Assembly: GCA_003427395.1 (NCBI GenBank)
Contig: BFEA01000077.1
Span: 3,231,173-3,251,558, forward strand
Source of the DNA: Chara braunii
Taxonomy: Eukaryota > Streptophyta > Charophyceae > Charales > Characeae
DNA: 20,386 nucleotides
Direction: 5' to 3'
Part shown: positions 1-9,125 of the stretch, one piece after another
Layout: each line of letters opens with the position of its first letter
Numbering within the stretch: the first letter of the stretch is position 1
Program-made: the position numbers and the translations under genes
Notes under the pieces: generated by a model
What the model was told of the DNA's origin: nothing
Databases searched by the model: none
What the model saw: the letters and a program-made list of their open reading frames with translations, nothing else

Positions 1-32
<32 letters not shown>
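1..32. repeat. (CT)16 microsatellite at window edge
   Basis: Uninterrupted CT dinucleotides run from the first base. The opposite edge of the window ends in (GA)n, the reverse complement of this motif. Truncation of the window at simple repeats at both ends suggests a contig broken at microsatellites. Confidence 0.98.
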
Positions 33-33
<1 letters not shown>

Positions 34-330
34 ACTTTCCTTCTGTGTATTTCCTTTTTTTTTCATTTGTGTATTTCATTTTTTTTTTCCTTCGTTTTTT
101 TTTTTCCCCCTCTACTGTGTCGTCCCTACAGAAGCGGGGCCCGGCTTTCTGGCTACGACCGGGCCTTCCCTTGGCCGACCCCCCTAAGGTTGCGGCGCGT
201 ATATGGGAAGGCCCGCGGCCGATAGCTGAGCGAGGTACTGGTGGATTAATCTCAATCTTCATTTTTTTTAATTTTTTTTTTTTTTAATGTATATGAGCTG
301 GAAATAGGGTCCTTCATCTTTGTTGTACAG
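33..330. other. T-rich low-complexity stretch, no gene seen
   Basis: This stretch has several T runs (about 54-63, 80-88, 95-105, 261-285) around a GC-rich island at about 130-235. An 80-codon open frame crosses it, but its protein is mostly Phe from the T runs, so it is not called as a gene. Confidence 0.6.
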
Positions 331-441
331 GGAAGCTGTCTATACGGGAGCAGTGGCGAAGGCTTTTCCATCCATAATGGGAAGTGGCAGACTTGTATTT
401 CATATGATAATATGAGCCTTGGGCACTGGGCCCCTGTTTAA
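331..441 (+). repeat. dispersed repeat family, copy A
   Basis: This segment is recognisably similar, in the same orientation, to 19511-19642. Shared landmarks in order are AAGCTGT, GGAGCAGTGG, CTTGTATT/GTTGTATT, AATATGAGCC and GGGCACTGGGCCC, ending in CTGTTT. Only about 110-130 bp are shared and no terminal inverted repeats are visible. It is an unclassified interspersed repeat fragment; a piece of an LTR or of a non-autonomous element are both possible. Confidence 0.65.
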
Positions 442-1121
442 AAAAAAAAAAAAAGGGTGCTGATACGAAAGCTGATAAGAACTCGATGAAATGTTGTGAG
501 CATGGGCCTCGGTCCACTACTCTCCAAATGTGCAAAATGAGACTGAATCTTGCACAGGAACATGGAAAGATACAGCGCGGTGCTTTTTGTCTTTTGTGCA
601 TGTGGAGAGGAGCGAGCGAGGCCCCATGTACTGTGTTGATTAAAGAACGCGTTACGAGCTAGGCGCAACCATAATAAATTTTGCATAATTGAAGAAAATG
701 AAAATGAAAATCCCGGGATATTAAACCACCAGTACCTCCGAGCCTGTTTTTGCCGACCCTGAATTTCACTGCGCTCCGAGTTTTGCCGAGCCTGGGTGCC
801 ACTCCTTTTTCTTTTTGGTACTCTCACGGAAAGAACAAAAAAAATCAAAAAAGAAGAAGAAAAGTTACGGCCGTGAACCTCAGAAAAGAAGGAAAAAAAA
901 AAAGAAACAAAGCTTTGGCCATGATTGTAGTTGTATACATTCTTGGAAGTGGTAGTGTGAGTGTGCCCTCAATGACACCATCTCACCGCCATGGCCAGGT
1001 TGTCAGATTCCAAAAAGAGAATAAAAGGGGGGGAAACGGGCACATGGATCCGGCCGTGAAAATGGCTGGATACATTCCCCTAAGTGCCAGTGTGATGAGC
1101 CTTACAATCCTCTGACGAAAC
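442..1121. other. unassigned stretch, no gene seen
   Basis: The stretch contains A-rich runs (about 833-905) and no recognisable coding or RNA signature. Short open frames on both strands here are dominated by homopolymer-encoded residues. Confidence 0.5.
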
Positions 1122-1161
1122 ACAGCTTGAGCAGATCACGGACAGCTTGAGCAATTCACGG
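1122..1161. repeat. 20-bp tandem repeat, two units
   Basis: Two adjacent 20-bp units (1122-1141 and 1142-1161) both begin ACAGCTTGAGCA and differ at two positions. A partial third unit (ACAG) follows. Confidence 0.85.
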
Positions 1162-1215
1162 ACAGGGGACTCATAAGAAACACACGACCAACAAAAAAAA
1201 GAAAAAAGTAACATT

Positions 1216-1251
1216 CAGAATGTGACCGCCTTACCTGTAAGGTGCATTCTG
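1216..1251. repeat. nested hairpin (7-bp outer, 6-bp inner stem)
   Basis: CAGAATG at 1216-1222 pairs with CATTCTG at 1245-1251. Inside it, CCTTAC and GTAAGG form a perfect 6-bp stem around a 2-nt loop. Both stems are perfect as DNA. No promoter or terminator context is evident. Confidence 0.8.
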
Positions 1252-1464
1252 TGGAGGAAGATTGTGAGCACGGCCTCCTGGGGTGTGGTCCCATTAGCAG
1301 TCGGATAGGAATGTGGCCGATCCAGTGTGACACCAGTGTGACACTGAGTGGCAGCGGCCTGACAGGGTCATTACGAATGTCTGAGGTGAGAAAACTGGAG
1401 AAAGGCGAAAAACGAAAAAGAAACAGAGACCTCCCACCTGAAATCACGGCAGAGTGTTTCCCAG

Positions 1465-1490
1465 CCATCAGATCACAAATGATCTGATGG
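1465..1490. repeat. perfect 11-bp hairpin
   Basis: CCATCAGATCA (1465-1475) is the exact reverse complement of TGATCTGATGG (1480-1490), with a 4-nt CAAA loop. It is one of several perfect hairpins packed between about 1.2 and 2.25 kb. Confidence 0.9.
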
Positions 1491-1844
1491 TGGTGGTTGC
1501 AACAACAATGCAGAAAGTCAATGCCACATTTTCTGGAATAAACCCCCTGCCTTTGAATTCCCTGACCTCTTTCCCTTACCCAACAATGTCTTGATGGAAT
1601 TGAGCTGGTATGGCCGTGACACAAGGCAACCTCTCCAATAGTGAAGTTAGTGAACCGTCCATGATGGACAAGAGTATAGGGAGGACTGGTAGTCTTCTCC
1701 AGTCGCCCCCTGGAAGCAGAACCCACCTCCTTGCCCCCTTGTTCATCATGCCGATCCACTGAAGACACGACTGGAATTTGGTGCTCTTGCTTGCAAAGGA
1801 GAACTAACCAGGGATGAATGATGGTAGCCAGACTTTTGTTTACT

Positions 1845-1894
1845 CCTGCACAGTCAATCCCCTGAAGATCTCAGGGTAATCAATGCTGGCAGGT
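1845..1894 (+). repeat. 50-bp palindrome-cored repeat, copy 1
   Basis: This is a direct copy of 2026-2073: both begin CCTGCACAGTYAATC and end AATCAATGCTGGCAGGT. The outer ends (CCTGC and GGCAGG) are inverted. The centre of this copy is a hairpin, CCCTGA-loop-TCAGGG. The other copy has a hairpin at the same place made of different bases. Confidence 0.85.
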
Positions 1895-2025
1895 AAGTCC
1901 ACGATCTCAAAAGAAAAGGGGAAACCTTCAAAAATGCAAAAGAGGGAGGGAGGGGCTAGTTTTTCAGTAGTAGATATCTGGTGTCTGGTGCTAGGGCAAA
2001 GAGGTTTCCTCCCCTCCCTTAACAA
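1895..2025. other. spacer between the two 50-bp repeats
   Basis: Purine-rich spacer with a GAGGGAGGGAGGGG tract (about 1943-1956). No gene is seen. Confidence 0.5.
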
Positions 2026-2073
2026 CCTGCACAGTTAATCCTCTGGTGACCAGAGCAATCAATGCTGGCAGGT
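2026..2073 (+). repeat. 50-bp palindrome-cored repeat, copy 2
   Basis: The flanks match 1845-1894, but the centre is CTCTGGT-G-ACCAGAG, a perfect 7-bp stem with a 1-nt loop. The palindromic core is therefore kept while its sequence differs from copy 1. Confidence 0.85.
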
Positions 2074-2148
2074 TCAAGATCACTCAAGATCACTCAACTT
2101 CTCTTGATCCAACCTATATCTATTCTGCAATACATTCTATAAAGGGAC

Positions 2149-2167
2149 GCTGGACCCTTTGTCCAGC
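2149..2167. repeat. perfect 7-bp hairpin
   Basis: GCTGGAC and GTCCAGC flank a CCTTT loop. It lies 40 bp before a larger hairpin and about 100 bp before the long poly(A), and may belong to the same retroposed unit. Confidence 0.75.
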
Positions 2168-2206
2168 AGGTGAAGCTCCCCACCAATAGACGGAGCCTCC
2201 CCCCGG

Positions 2207-2244
2207 GTGCTAGTGGTGTCTGACCCAGTCAGCATCACTAGCAC
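2207..2244. repeat. long hairpin, about 17 paired positions
   Basis: GTGCTAGTG (2207-2215) is the exact reverse complement of CACTAGCAC (2236-2244). The stem continues inward through TG and CTGAC/GTCAG to a 3-nt CCA loop, with one G:T wobble position and one bulged T. The stem is compact enough to suggest a structured RNA. I cannot assign it to an RNA family. Confidence 0.8.
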
Positions 2245-2259
2245 TGCAGAGGTGTGTGT

Positions 2260-2263
<4 letters not shown>

Positions 2264-2350
<87 letters not shown>
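2264..2350 (+). repeat. 87-nt poly(A) tract
   Basis: Uninterrupted A. Directly upstream is the hairpin segment at about 2104-2263. The short sequence ACTCAAC occurs both before that segment (about 2097) and at the end of the A-run (2350), so a poly(A)-tailed retroposed element is possible. The repeat is too short to prove it. Confidence 0.9.
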
Positions 2351-2353
<3 letters not shown>

Positions 2354-2797
2354 AACGTATGTCAACAGTGATCCTGACGCCCTGCATATACTCCGTGATT
2401 GTTAAGGATGGCTCCACCCAATGAGATAATTGCACAACAACAAGCAAAATACTGAAAATCTTCTATCCAGTGGGCCTATGGCCGACCCTGCTCTCTTTTG
2501 GGGTTGGTCATGCCCCCAACGGATTGAAAAGATTTTGGCGGTAAGTTTCCTTCGCACCGGCATGCCCAGTGTTAAGGAGAGGAGGAGGGGAACCAAGATC
2601 TCCTTACCTTTTCGGGTAATATATGTAAAATACTGACCGTGGGATCACCAGTACTGCACGACAGGATTTGGGTCACTCAAAACTCTTTTTTATCCTATCC
2701 GGTTTTTAGTGGGGCCATGCTCTTGGACTACCCAGCCTGACATCATTGCAGTAGAGAAAGCATTTTTTTTCCCCTCCTTTTTCTGTTAACTCGCAGC
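2351..2797. other. unassigned stretch, no gene seen
   Basis: Mixed composition, with short open frames of 64-68 codons on both strands that carry no recognisable motif. It runs directly into the SINE-tail copy at 2798. Confidence 0.5.
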
Positions 2798-2886
2798 AAT
2801 ACTATAATGACAATAAAAAAGGCCTGAAAGGCCGTCCTGTCCAGATTTGACAGGTAATTGAATTGGTTGGGCTTAAAGAATTAGCC
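2798..2886 (+). mobile_element. SINE 3' tail module, copy 1
   Basis: About 89 bp match the minus-strand sequence at 15405-15493 almost perfectly. The module has two tandem perfect hairpins, GGCCT-GAA-AGGCC and CCTGTC-loop-GACAGG, and ends GGGCTTAAAGAATT. The sequence 5' of the module here (about 2640-2797) does not match the 5' part of the other copy. So this copy is either 5'-truncated or the tail of a different SINE sharing the same 3' end. Such shared tails are normally copied from a partner LINE. Confidence 0.8.
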
Positions 2887-3530
2887 TTTTTTTTTAAAAT
2901 AAAATAAAAAATATGAAATTCAGATTTATGGGACATTGCCGACCCTGCTGGGATCACGGTTTCTTAGGGGACAGACCATAGATCGTATTTTCCCAACACT
3001 GGCGGAGGTACTAGTGGTAATAAGCAGAAATTCCAAATATAAGATTCTTTGTTAAAAATTAATCGAAAGATAACTCCACCCCAAGAGAATCGACTTATTA
3101 AACGACCAGTACTTGCCCAGCTATTGGCTGCGGGAAAAAATAGAGTAGAAATGTTTCTAGTTGGATGAATTTGGGCGCTCCTGGAGTGGCCCGTACATTT
3201 CTGAAAATTGTGGCGCTTTAAAGGGCACGACTTTAGGAAGTGCTGGTGGCTTAAGGCGAGTTTCCAAAAAATCGAGGCACGCAAAACCTTGTGGACTATA
3301 AATTTTAACAGACACTTGCTCTCGCTCCACTATCATAGACTCTCGAACTTTCAAGGGTCAGGCATAGCTCAACTTCCTCTCAAATTGGGGCCCCGAAAAC
3401 CCCTTTATGAGTTGTCAGAGAGACTCAGAGTCTTGAAAAGTGGACAGGCCAACATCGCTCAATAGTTGCGCTTGAAATGAACTATGAAAAACCGCTTTCA
3501 AGAGCTGTCAGACACCGCCCTTGAGGAAGC
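2887..3530. other. unassigned stretch, no gene seen
   Basis: It starts with an A/T-rich run (2889-2920) that may be the tail of the preceding SINE copy. Two related motifs of the form AAAACCnCTTTnAnGAGnTGTCAGA lie at about 3396-3421 and 3487-3512; a looser third lies near 4568. No reading frame of interest was found. Confidence 0.45.
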
Positions 3531-3550
3531 ACTCTAGATCAATCTAGAGT
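3531..3550. repeat. 9-bp perfect palindrome
   Basis: ACTCTAGAT (3531-3539) and ATCTAGAGT (3542-3550) are separated by 2 bases. Confidence 0.9.
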
Positions 3551-4465
3551 TACCTGAACGGCCCTGCAACACCATTCTTTTCTACGGTGGTCGACTGGGC
3601 CTTCGAGGGGCCCCCTCCCATTTCGAGACACACAAAAAGGTGTGCACAGGAAGGTACGCCACAGAGTGCTCAAACTGGTTGTATTGACAGATGTCATTCG
3701 GTCAGCATAGACAGCCGCTTTGTGGTGGGTTCCCCTCATAGAAGAGAGGGCGATTGGGTGGTCGTTCATGTCATTGATTCCCCTTTTTCCCATCCCAATC
3801 ATGGTGGATTTTAATTTGTGGCGTATAGATCAGATACTGCTTTGCACATTTATGAGCCACACCACCCAGACGCTAAAGACGGTCAGCGCTATCACATAAT
3901 GATGAAAGAACAAGACAGACGAAGAACGAGACACACTTATAGTGCAAGAGTACTGTTCTAAGACTTATGGTGTCAGGTGTCCCCTCATTCACCTCCGCTG
4001 CGTACGAGGCGTCCGCTCACGTCGCTCCGCAGTGCACCAAGCCAGGCCGTACCTAGGACGCACTCTATTGTTGGACATGTCCGGTCGACGATTCCTTTGG
4101 TAAAGGAGTGGGTTCGCCGCTGGACTCTCGGCTGGCCCACAGAGGCTCGGTAACCCGCCGTGCAGCAGGAGTTCTGGTCGTGGTGCGGCTGGGCTCACTA
4201 GGGGACGTGACAGCGAAAAGGCCGGAGTGGTTTCATTAAACATGCGCCAGGGCCCTCTCTAGCCGGGTTACTGGGACATATACAGTGAGTTGCAGTCACT
4301 GCCGAAGCGAGGAAAAGACTGAGGGAGAAAAAAGGAAAAGAAAAAGGAAATGAGAAAAGATGTGTGTCACACCCTTACTCCGATTCAAATCGTCGTTCGC
4401 GTTCGAATTATTCAGCGGCGTTGGCCATAGTAGCGCCACGCGTCTTCCTAAAACTTTTCCTTTCC
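3551..4465. other. unassigned stretch, no gene seen
   Basis: Fairly GC-rich (notably about 3990-4260). Open frames up to 87 codons lie on both strands without recognisable motifs. No RNA gene or repeat was recognised. Confidence 0.45.
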
Positions 4466-4502
4466 TTACTATTATTATCATAATTGTTATTGTTATTATT
4501 AC
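4466..4502. repeat. imperfect (TTA)n/(ATT)n microsatellite
   Basis: Repeated ATT/TTA triplets with a few interruptions. Confidence 0.8.
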
Positions 4503-4910
4503 TGCTCTTTCAAAATTTCCCTTTCCGTTAGTCACTTCGGGGGGGGGATGAACGATTTAATTTTTGAACCGCGTTTATGAGCTGTGGCCTAGACTGACCG
4601 ATCTCCCTCATGCTCCTTCGTAGAAAAGACCGGCCAAGCGCCTCGAGGTAGGACCCCAAAAGAGGGGCAACCCGCGACCGCTCTGGTAGGGAGCTTATCA
4701 CCTTCCGCGGAAGTTCATAAGCCCCCTCCTTGCCATCGGACATAGGTACCCCATCATGGGTAGTCCAGTGGCATGTTTCGAAGGGAGGGAAGTGGCCGTT
4801 GGATCCCGTTATGGGACTGCCGTGCATCGGTATCAGTCTTTTTCAGGCTGAATCGATAAGCGGAGTATGACTGAAGGGTGGTGCTTGTTCGAGTAACAGT
4901 TGGGGTTTGA
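4503..4910. other. unassigned stretch downstream of the LINE tail
   Basis: The stretch includes a G9 run near 4540. No coding or RNA signal was recognised. It is the sequence 3' of the minus-strand LINE. Confidence 0.45.
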
Positions 4911-4946
4911 TTTTATTTATTTATTTATTATTTATTTATTTTTTTT
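4911..4946 (-). repeat. (TAAA)n tail of the LINE
   Basis: The plus strand reads as TTTA repeats, so the minus strand is (TAAA)n. It lies just past the likely C-terminus of the minus-strand LINE protein (stop near 4973) and is the expected kind of 3' tail for a retroposed LINE. Confidence 0.7.
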
Positions 4947-4972
4947 AAGCTGGTTACAGCATACCAATACCA

Positions 4973-7256
4973 TTATCCTTCTCTTTCGCATCCAAACCAA
5001 CTCATGGGGACTAGGGGTAATGACGGGGGGAAGGGATATGGGAACTCTGGTAGAGGGCGAAGGGGTAGTGTTGGGTCCACATTTGTCCAATCATGGAATG
5101 CCAGGCGGTAGTCTCTTTGAATTTCTTCGCTATGCTCTTCTCTGTTCTCTCTCCTCACCCTAATCTCTTTGATCTGTCCAATCTTACCTCCTTGAGACCC
5201 CCCTATCCAAGCGCCACTAAATAGTTGGATATGTTCTTGGATTTCTTTTTTATTCGACAGAAATTGGATTTTTTATTTTACTCTGTCCCATTGAGCTGTG
5301 ATAATAGTTTGCACCTGCAGTTTTATCGTCTCAATAAAATATGGACCATCCAGCCTAGCACCCTCCCTTTCAAAAGTACAGCGACGTTGCCACAGGGCCC
5401 AGAGAATGGCTCTTCTGTCTCAAACGAGTTTTGAGAGAAATCATCTAATTGATCCGGAGACCATGTCTCGCATAACAGAGCTCGCCAGTCCCAAGGCCAA
5501 TTCAAGGGGGTATTAAGGAACTCCAAATCCGATCCCATCATTGCCATAACCAGACTGCACCTGACATTGAAGAAAAATGTGCTCGATGGTTTCCGGAATG
5601 GGTTCTAGATGGGAACACAGAGGAGCATAGCTTGCACCAAGGTAGAGCAATACCTTTCTCCTCCAGCGAGGTCTTGTCTATTAGCCAATCATTTGTGGGA
5701 AGGCATCGATGGTCGATTTGTCACTGTAAGGAGGCATTTTTTGTCGGCTTAATCTTAATAGTTTTGAACCACTTGATACGTCTCATATCATCCTTACTAC
5801 TCTATCTTTCAGTTCCACCTAGTTTCTACTCTATCTTTCAGTTCCAGTCTAGGCCTCAACATGCGGTACGTTGATTTGACCGTCAGAGAGTGAATATTGC
5901 GAGTGCACTTTCTGCGTTTCCCCATAGGGACCGTCCATGACCAATAAATGAGGTCTAGAGCCAATTTGTTGATTGCACATGATGGTTTGAAAGCAATTCA
6001 GTGGTCTTTGTATTTCATAACTTTGATCCTGAATACCTGGTCAGCATTGAACCGTTCGGTTTCCTTAGTTTGACTTTCAGTAACCTTTTTTTTATTATTG
6101 ATTGAGAATAAAGAGAGTAAAACTGATCCCTCGTCATTTACTACTACCACATTTCCTATTTGCTGGTGACTTCCTTGGATGCCAACCCAATCACTTTCTT
6201 TGAGTTGGGGACCTTTTTTTAGGATCCTTATCCATTCTATCAAAATGGCTTCAGTGATTGTATCTAGTGCTCTTCCTGTTCTCTTGCAGTACCGCAAGCT
6301 AGGCAATAGGTTAGAGAGAGATTACCAGTCCCGAGTTTCTGGGTTCCAGATGTCCCCAATCCTTAGGACCCCATTTTTAACCCAGCCCTTCCAGAGAAAA
6401 TTCATATAATGAAACATCCTTCTTTGTGAGTCAATCAACCATCCCTATATTGAAAAGAGGTTATTGACATACCTCTTGCCATCGGTTTGGAGGGATTTTA
6501 TCTGGTGAGGGTAGTTTGCGCCAAGTCTTGAGGAGATCAAGCCAGAAAGAGTCATTTTTAATGTCCATTCTTGTGGCTTGACGATGTGGCTTCGTTGGCT
6601 CGCTTGGTCAGCGTTGAACCATTCGGTTTCCTTAGTTTGACTTTCAGTGAGCCGGTTTTTTTATTGATTGAGAATAAGGAGAGTAAAACTGATCCCTCGT
6701 CATTTACTACTACCACATTTCCTATTTGCTGGTGACTTCCTAGGATGCCAACCCAATTACTTTCTTTGAGTTGGGGACCTTTTTTTAGGATCCTTATCCA
6801 TTCTATCAAAATGGCTTCAATGATTGTATCTAGTGCTCTTCCTGTTCTCTTGCAGTACCGCAAGCTAGGCAAGAGGTTAGAGAGAGATTACCACTCCCGA
6901 GTTTCTGGGTTCCAGATGTTCCCAATCCTTAGGACCCCATTTTTAACCCAACCCTTCCATGAAAAATCCATATAATGAAACATCCTTTCTTGTGAGTCAG
7001 TCAACCATCTGTTATTGAAAAGAGGTTGTTGACATACCTCTTGCCATCGGTTTGGAGGGATTTTATCTGGTGAGGGTAGTTTGCACCAAGTCTTGAGGAG
7101 ATCAAGCCAGAAAGAGTCATTTTTAATGTTCATTCTTGTGGCTTGACGATGTGGCTTCGTTGGCTCGCTTGAGGACTCATCTCTACCTTTTGGAATGAAC
7201 CAGTATCGATTTTCTAGCTATATCAACGGATTTGTGTCGTCTGGAACTTTAGGGGC
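4973..7256 (-). pseudogene. LINE ORF2 C-terminal part (zf-RVT-like), decayed
   Basis: This is the 3' part of the LINE polyprotein, normally located after RT and thought to help bind RNA. From 7133 downward the frame reads through SFWLDLLKTWCKLPS, QPLFNNRW and GVLRIGNIWNPE, the pattern between RT and the zinc knuckle in L1-type ORF2. Near 5600-5560, WCKLC in one frame and ETIEHIFLQC in another give the CxxC...HxxxxC arrangement of zf-RVT, separated by a frameshift. The tail at about 5390-4973 continues in near-open frames (FERE, VQTIITAQWDRV, AFHDWTNVD) and ends at a stop close to the (TAAA)n tail. Family-level assignment rests on motif order only. The copy is inactive: it carries frameshifts, stops and a duplicated block. 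Confidence 0.75.
6041..7173. repeat. 566-bp tandem duplication inside the LINE
   Basis: Unit A (about 6041-6607) and unit B (about 6608-7173) match over their whole length with only scattered substitutions and small indels in T runs. The junction joins GGCTCGCTTGG to TCAGCG; unit B continues into single-copy LINE sequence at GAGGACTC. Both units encode the same LINE segment (RYCKRTGRALDTI and flanks), so the duplication happened inside the element and is relatively recent. Confidence 0.9.
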
Positions 7257-7404
7257 TACTGTCTTCCCTCGAAAATAACGCATATGCGTTGTATTCGAGT
7301 TTTCCAAAAAAATCGATTTTCGGAAAGTTAAACATTTTTCTTCGAATACAAGGGCACTTCGAATCTAACGCATATGTGTTCTATTCGAATAATACGCATA
7401 TAAC

Positions 7405-8365
7405 ACCGAATTCATGAAAACCTAACAAAACGACAAAACCTAACATTTTTTATAGAATGAAAAAGTACAACATCAAACTGTTACTTTTGACACATAAAAA
7501 ATTATATTTTTAACTGTGTCCCGAGAAAGGATGCAAAAAAAGAGGCAAAAAGTCTAGCAATTCTTAAAATATATAAGAAAATCATTTTTAGCAAAGAGCG
7601 TGTTATACGACTATAAATTGTTCTTAGTAGATTGACAAAAAACAGGGCGTAAACAAGACAATCTTTAAAAACTCGAAATATGTACAAAAAAAAACAGTTT
7701 TAGTGAATACTCATTTATAAAACTATAAGTCATTTTCAATACTTGGTAAGAACCAAAATCTATGAAAACTAATTTATAGATTTATAAATCATATAAGTCA
7801 TTTTTTGAGCCTACTGTAAAACCCTTGTCAAAAAATATATGTTATGTAAAAGAGGAATTCAAAACAATTTTTGCCTCGGAAACATCTTCAAATTCTTAAC
7901 CAACCACGATCTAAAATTAAGAAATGATAAAATATTTTAATAAAAAATAATATATTCGTCCATGTATAAGAGAACATATTCAAGCGAACGTATTCGTGAA
8001 AAGGACAACATATGGCGTGTTTGGGAGACCCTCCAATACGTTCATCGTGTTGCATACCTTGTAGAACTATAAATATGATTTCTTTAGATAAAGAAAAAAA
8101 TGGAATATTCTGGTTCATGAAGAAACAGTGTTTTGGAAGGTAGTGATTTTCTGTAAAAAAACCTGCTTTTCTCCTCACCACTTCGAGTGGTTTTGAAAAA
8201 GTAGTTTTTTATTCTATTTTTTGCGGATCTTTAACTTCACCTAGAGTTTTTGTTGATGTAGGAGGCCTGAAAAATGTACTATGAAAATCTTTGAAAATTT
8301 TCGTGCAAACCTAACAATTTGTTTTGTTAGGTTTTCAGGAATCCTATGTTATGTGTGTTATATTT
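7405..8365 (+). repeat. AT-rich module with inverted ends, copy 1
   Basis: A diverged copy of this block lies in the same orientation at 14760-15996. Its ends are inverted: GAATTCATGAAAACCTAAC at the left, and the reverse complement of the right end, GGATTCCTGAAAACCTAAC. Shared internal landmarks include CTATAA...TCATT, TTTTAGTGAAT, ACATCTTCAAATTCTTA and AAAAACCTGCTTTT near the right end. Inverted homology continues a little further outward here (ATATAACACACATAACAT-like on both sides). It may be the body of the surrounding TIR element or a separate nested MITE. No coding sequence is evident. Confidence 0.75.
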
Positions 8366-8501
8366 GAATTTCACGAAGAGAAAATTGTTGTATTGAAATA
8401 TAACCTTTTTTTTCTTTTTTCGAAGGTCAACGCCTGCTCCATTCTTGCCCTAGTGAACGGGACAGGCCCTTGAAGGCCCGTAATCACATATCACTGCGCG
8501 T

Positions 8502-8502
<1 letters not shown>

Positions 8503-8538
<36 letters not shown>
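8503..8538. repeat. (CT)18 microsatellite
   Basis: CT dinucleotides abut the left end of the MITE-like unit. CT repeats resume just after its right end, at 8948. Confidence 0.95.
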
Positions 8539-8540
<2 letters not shown>

Positions 8541-8947
8541 GGCTCATTCGACACTCCAGGGGGCATCCTCGGGGTCGAAGGAAGTTTCCTTGGGGGTTTT
8601 CAAGGAAATTTCCTTTGAACGATGTCAGACAAGAGAAAAAAAAAAAAAAAAAAAATCAAATGTGTTTGAGGCCTTCAACCAATAGGGTGCCGCCACGATC
8701 CAGATTCTCGGTTGTAACGTCTCTCTACCCATGTGTCAGCTCCTCTCCGTGAAACGCGGATTCCTTTTGCCCAAGGGACCTCTAATGTCCCTTGGGCAAA
8801 AGGAAAAAATGGTTGGGGAATCCTTGAGCCCAAGGAATTTCCTTCGGAGTGTTTTCACTTTTTTTTTGTCGACTGCATCCCCGAGGTTAGGTGGAACGAA
8901 CAATTCCTCGGGAACTTTACTCTCCCGATGAGTGTCGAACGAGCCCC
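8539..8947. mobile_element. 409-bp MITE-like unit inserted in a CT microsatellite
   Basis: The termini are 18-bp inverted repeats with one mismatch: GGGGCTCATTCGACACTC at the left and the reverse complement of GAGTGTCGAACGAGCCCC at the right. Both flanks are CT repeat. The right flank starts with nine bases, TCTCTCTCT, also present at the left, consistent with a 9-bp duplication but ambiguous because the target is itself a repeat. Internal sequence shows more symmetry (GAAGGAAGTTTCCTTGGG near 8577, inverted near 8833), an A run (about 8636-8656) and a 19-bp palindrome. It has no coding capacity. The superfamily is unresolved; Mutator-like would fit a 9-bp duplication. Confidence 0.7.
8761..8805. 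repeat. perfect 19-bp inverted repeat, 7-nt loop
   Basis: TTCCTTTTGCCCAAGGGAC (8761-8779) is the exact reverse complement of 8787-8805. It sits near the middle of the MITE-like unit, and related CCCAAGG/CCTTGGG motifs recur around it. Confidence 0.95.
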
Positions 8948-9022
8948 TCTCTCTCTTTGTGCCCACTATGCTCTTCTTCAGACAAGAAACTGCCCTGCAG
9001 GTTACTGACATGCACCTCAAGG

Positions 9023-9054
<32 letters not shown>

Positions 9055-9125
9055 ATCTCTCTCTCTCTCTCTTTTTTTTTTTTTTTTTTTGTGTGTGTAT
9101 GTGTGTGTGTGTGTGTATGTGTGTG
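9023..9125. repeat. compound microsatellite (CT)n-(T)n-(GT)n
   Basis: CT repeats with occasional ATCT interruptions (about 9023-9071), about 19 T, then GT repeats with TATG interruptions (9091-9125). Confidence 0.95.

Larger units (their letters stand above)
1136..1768 (-). other. 210-codon open frame, no recognised product
   Basis: This is the longest stop-free frame of the window. The predicted protein is Ser-, His- and Cys-rich (it contains HCCCNHHH) with a Phe-rich stretch near the C-terminus (FFLFF). I see no known domain, no signal peptide and no neighbour that suggests a role. It overlaps two strong DNA hairpins (1216-1251 and 1465-1490), so the open frame may reflect the constraint or composition of those rather than coding. 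An exon or a gene relic cannot be excluded; the call is deliberately weak. Confidence 0.15.

Noticed and set aside
438-848. 136-codon minus-strand open frame
   Set aside because: The ends are homopolymer-encoded (Phe run) and the frame overlaps the dispersed repeat; no motif was found.
3551-4910. Organellar group II intron or other organellar DNA
   Set aside because: The composition seemed suggestive, but no domain V signature, maturase motif or organellar gene could be identified.
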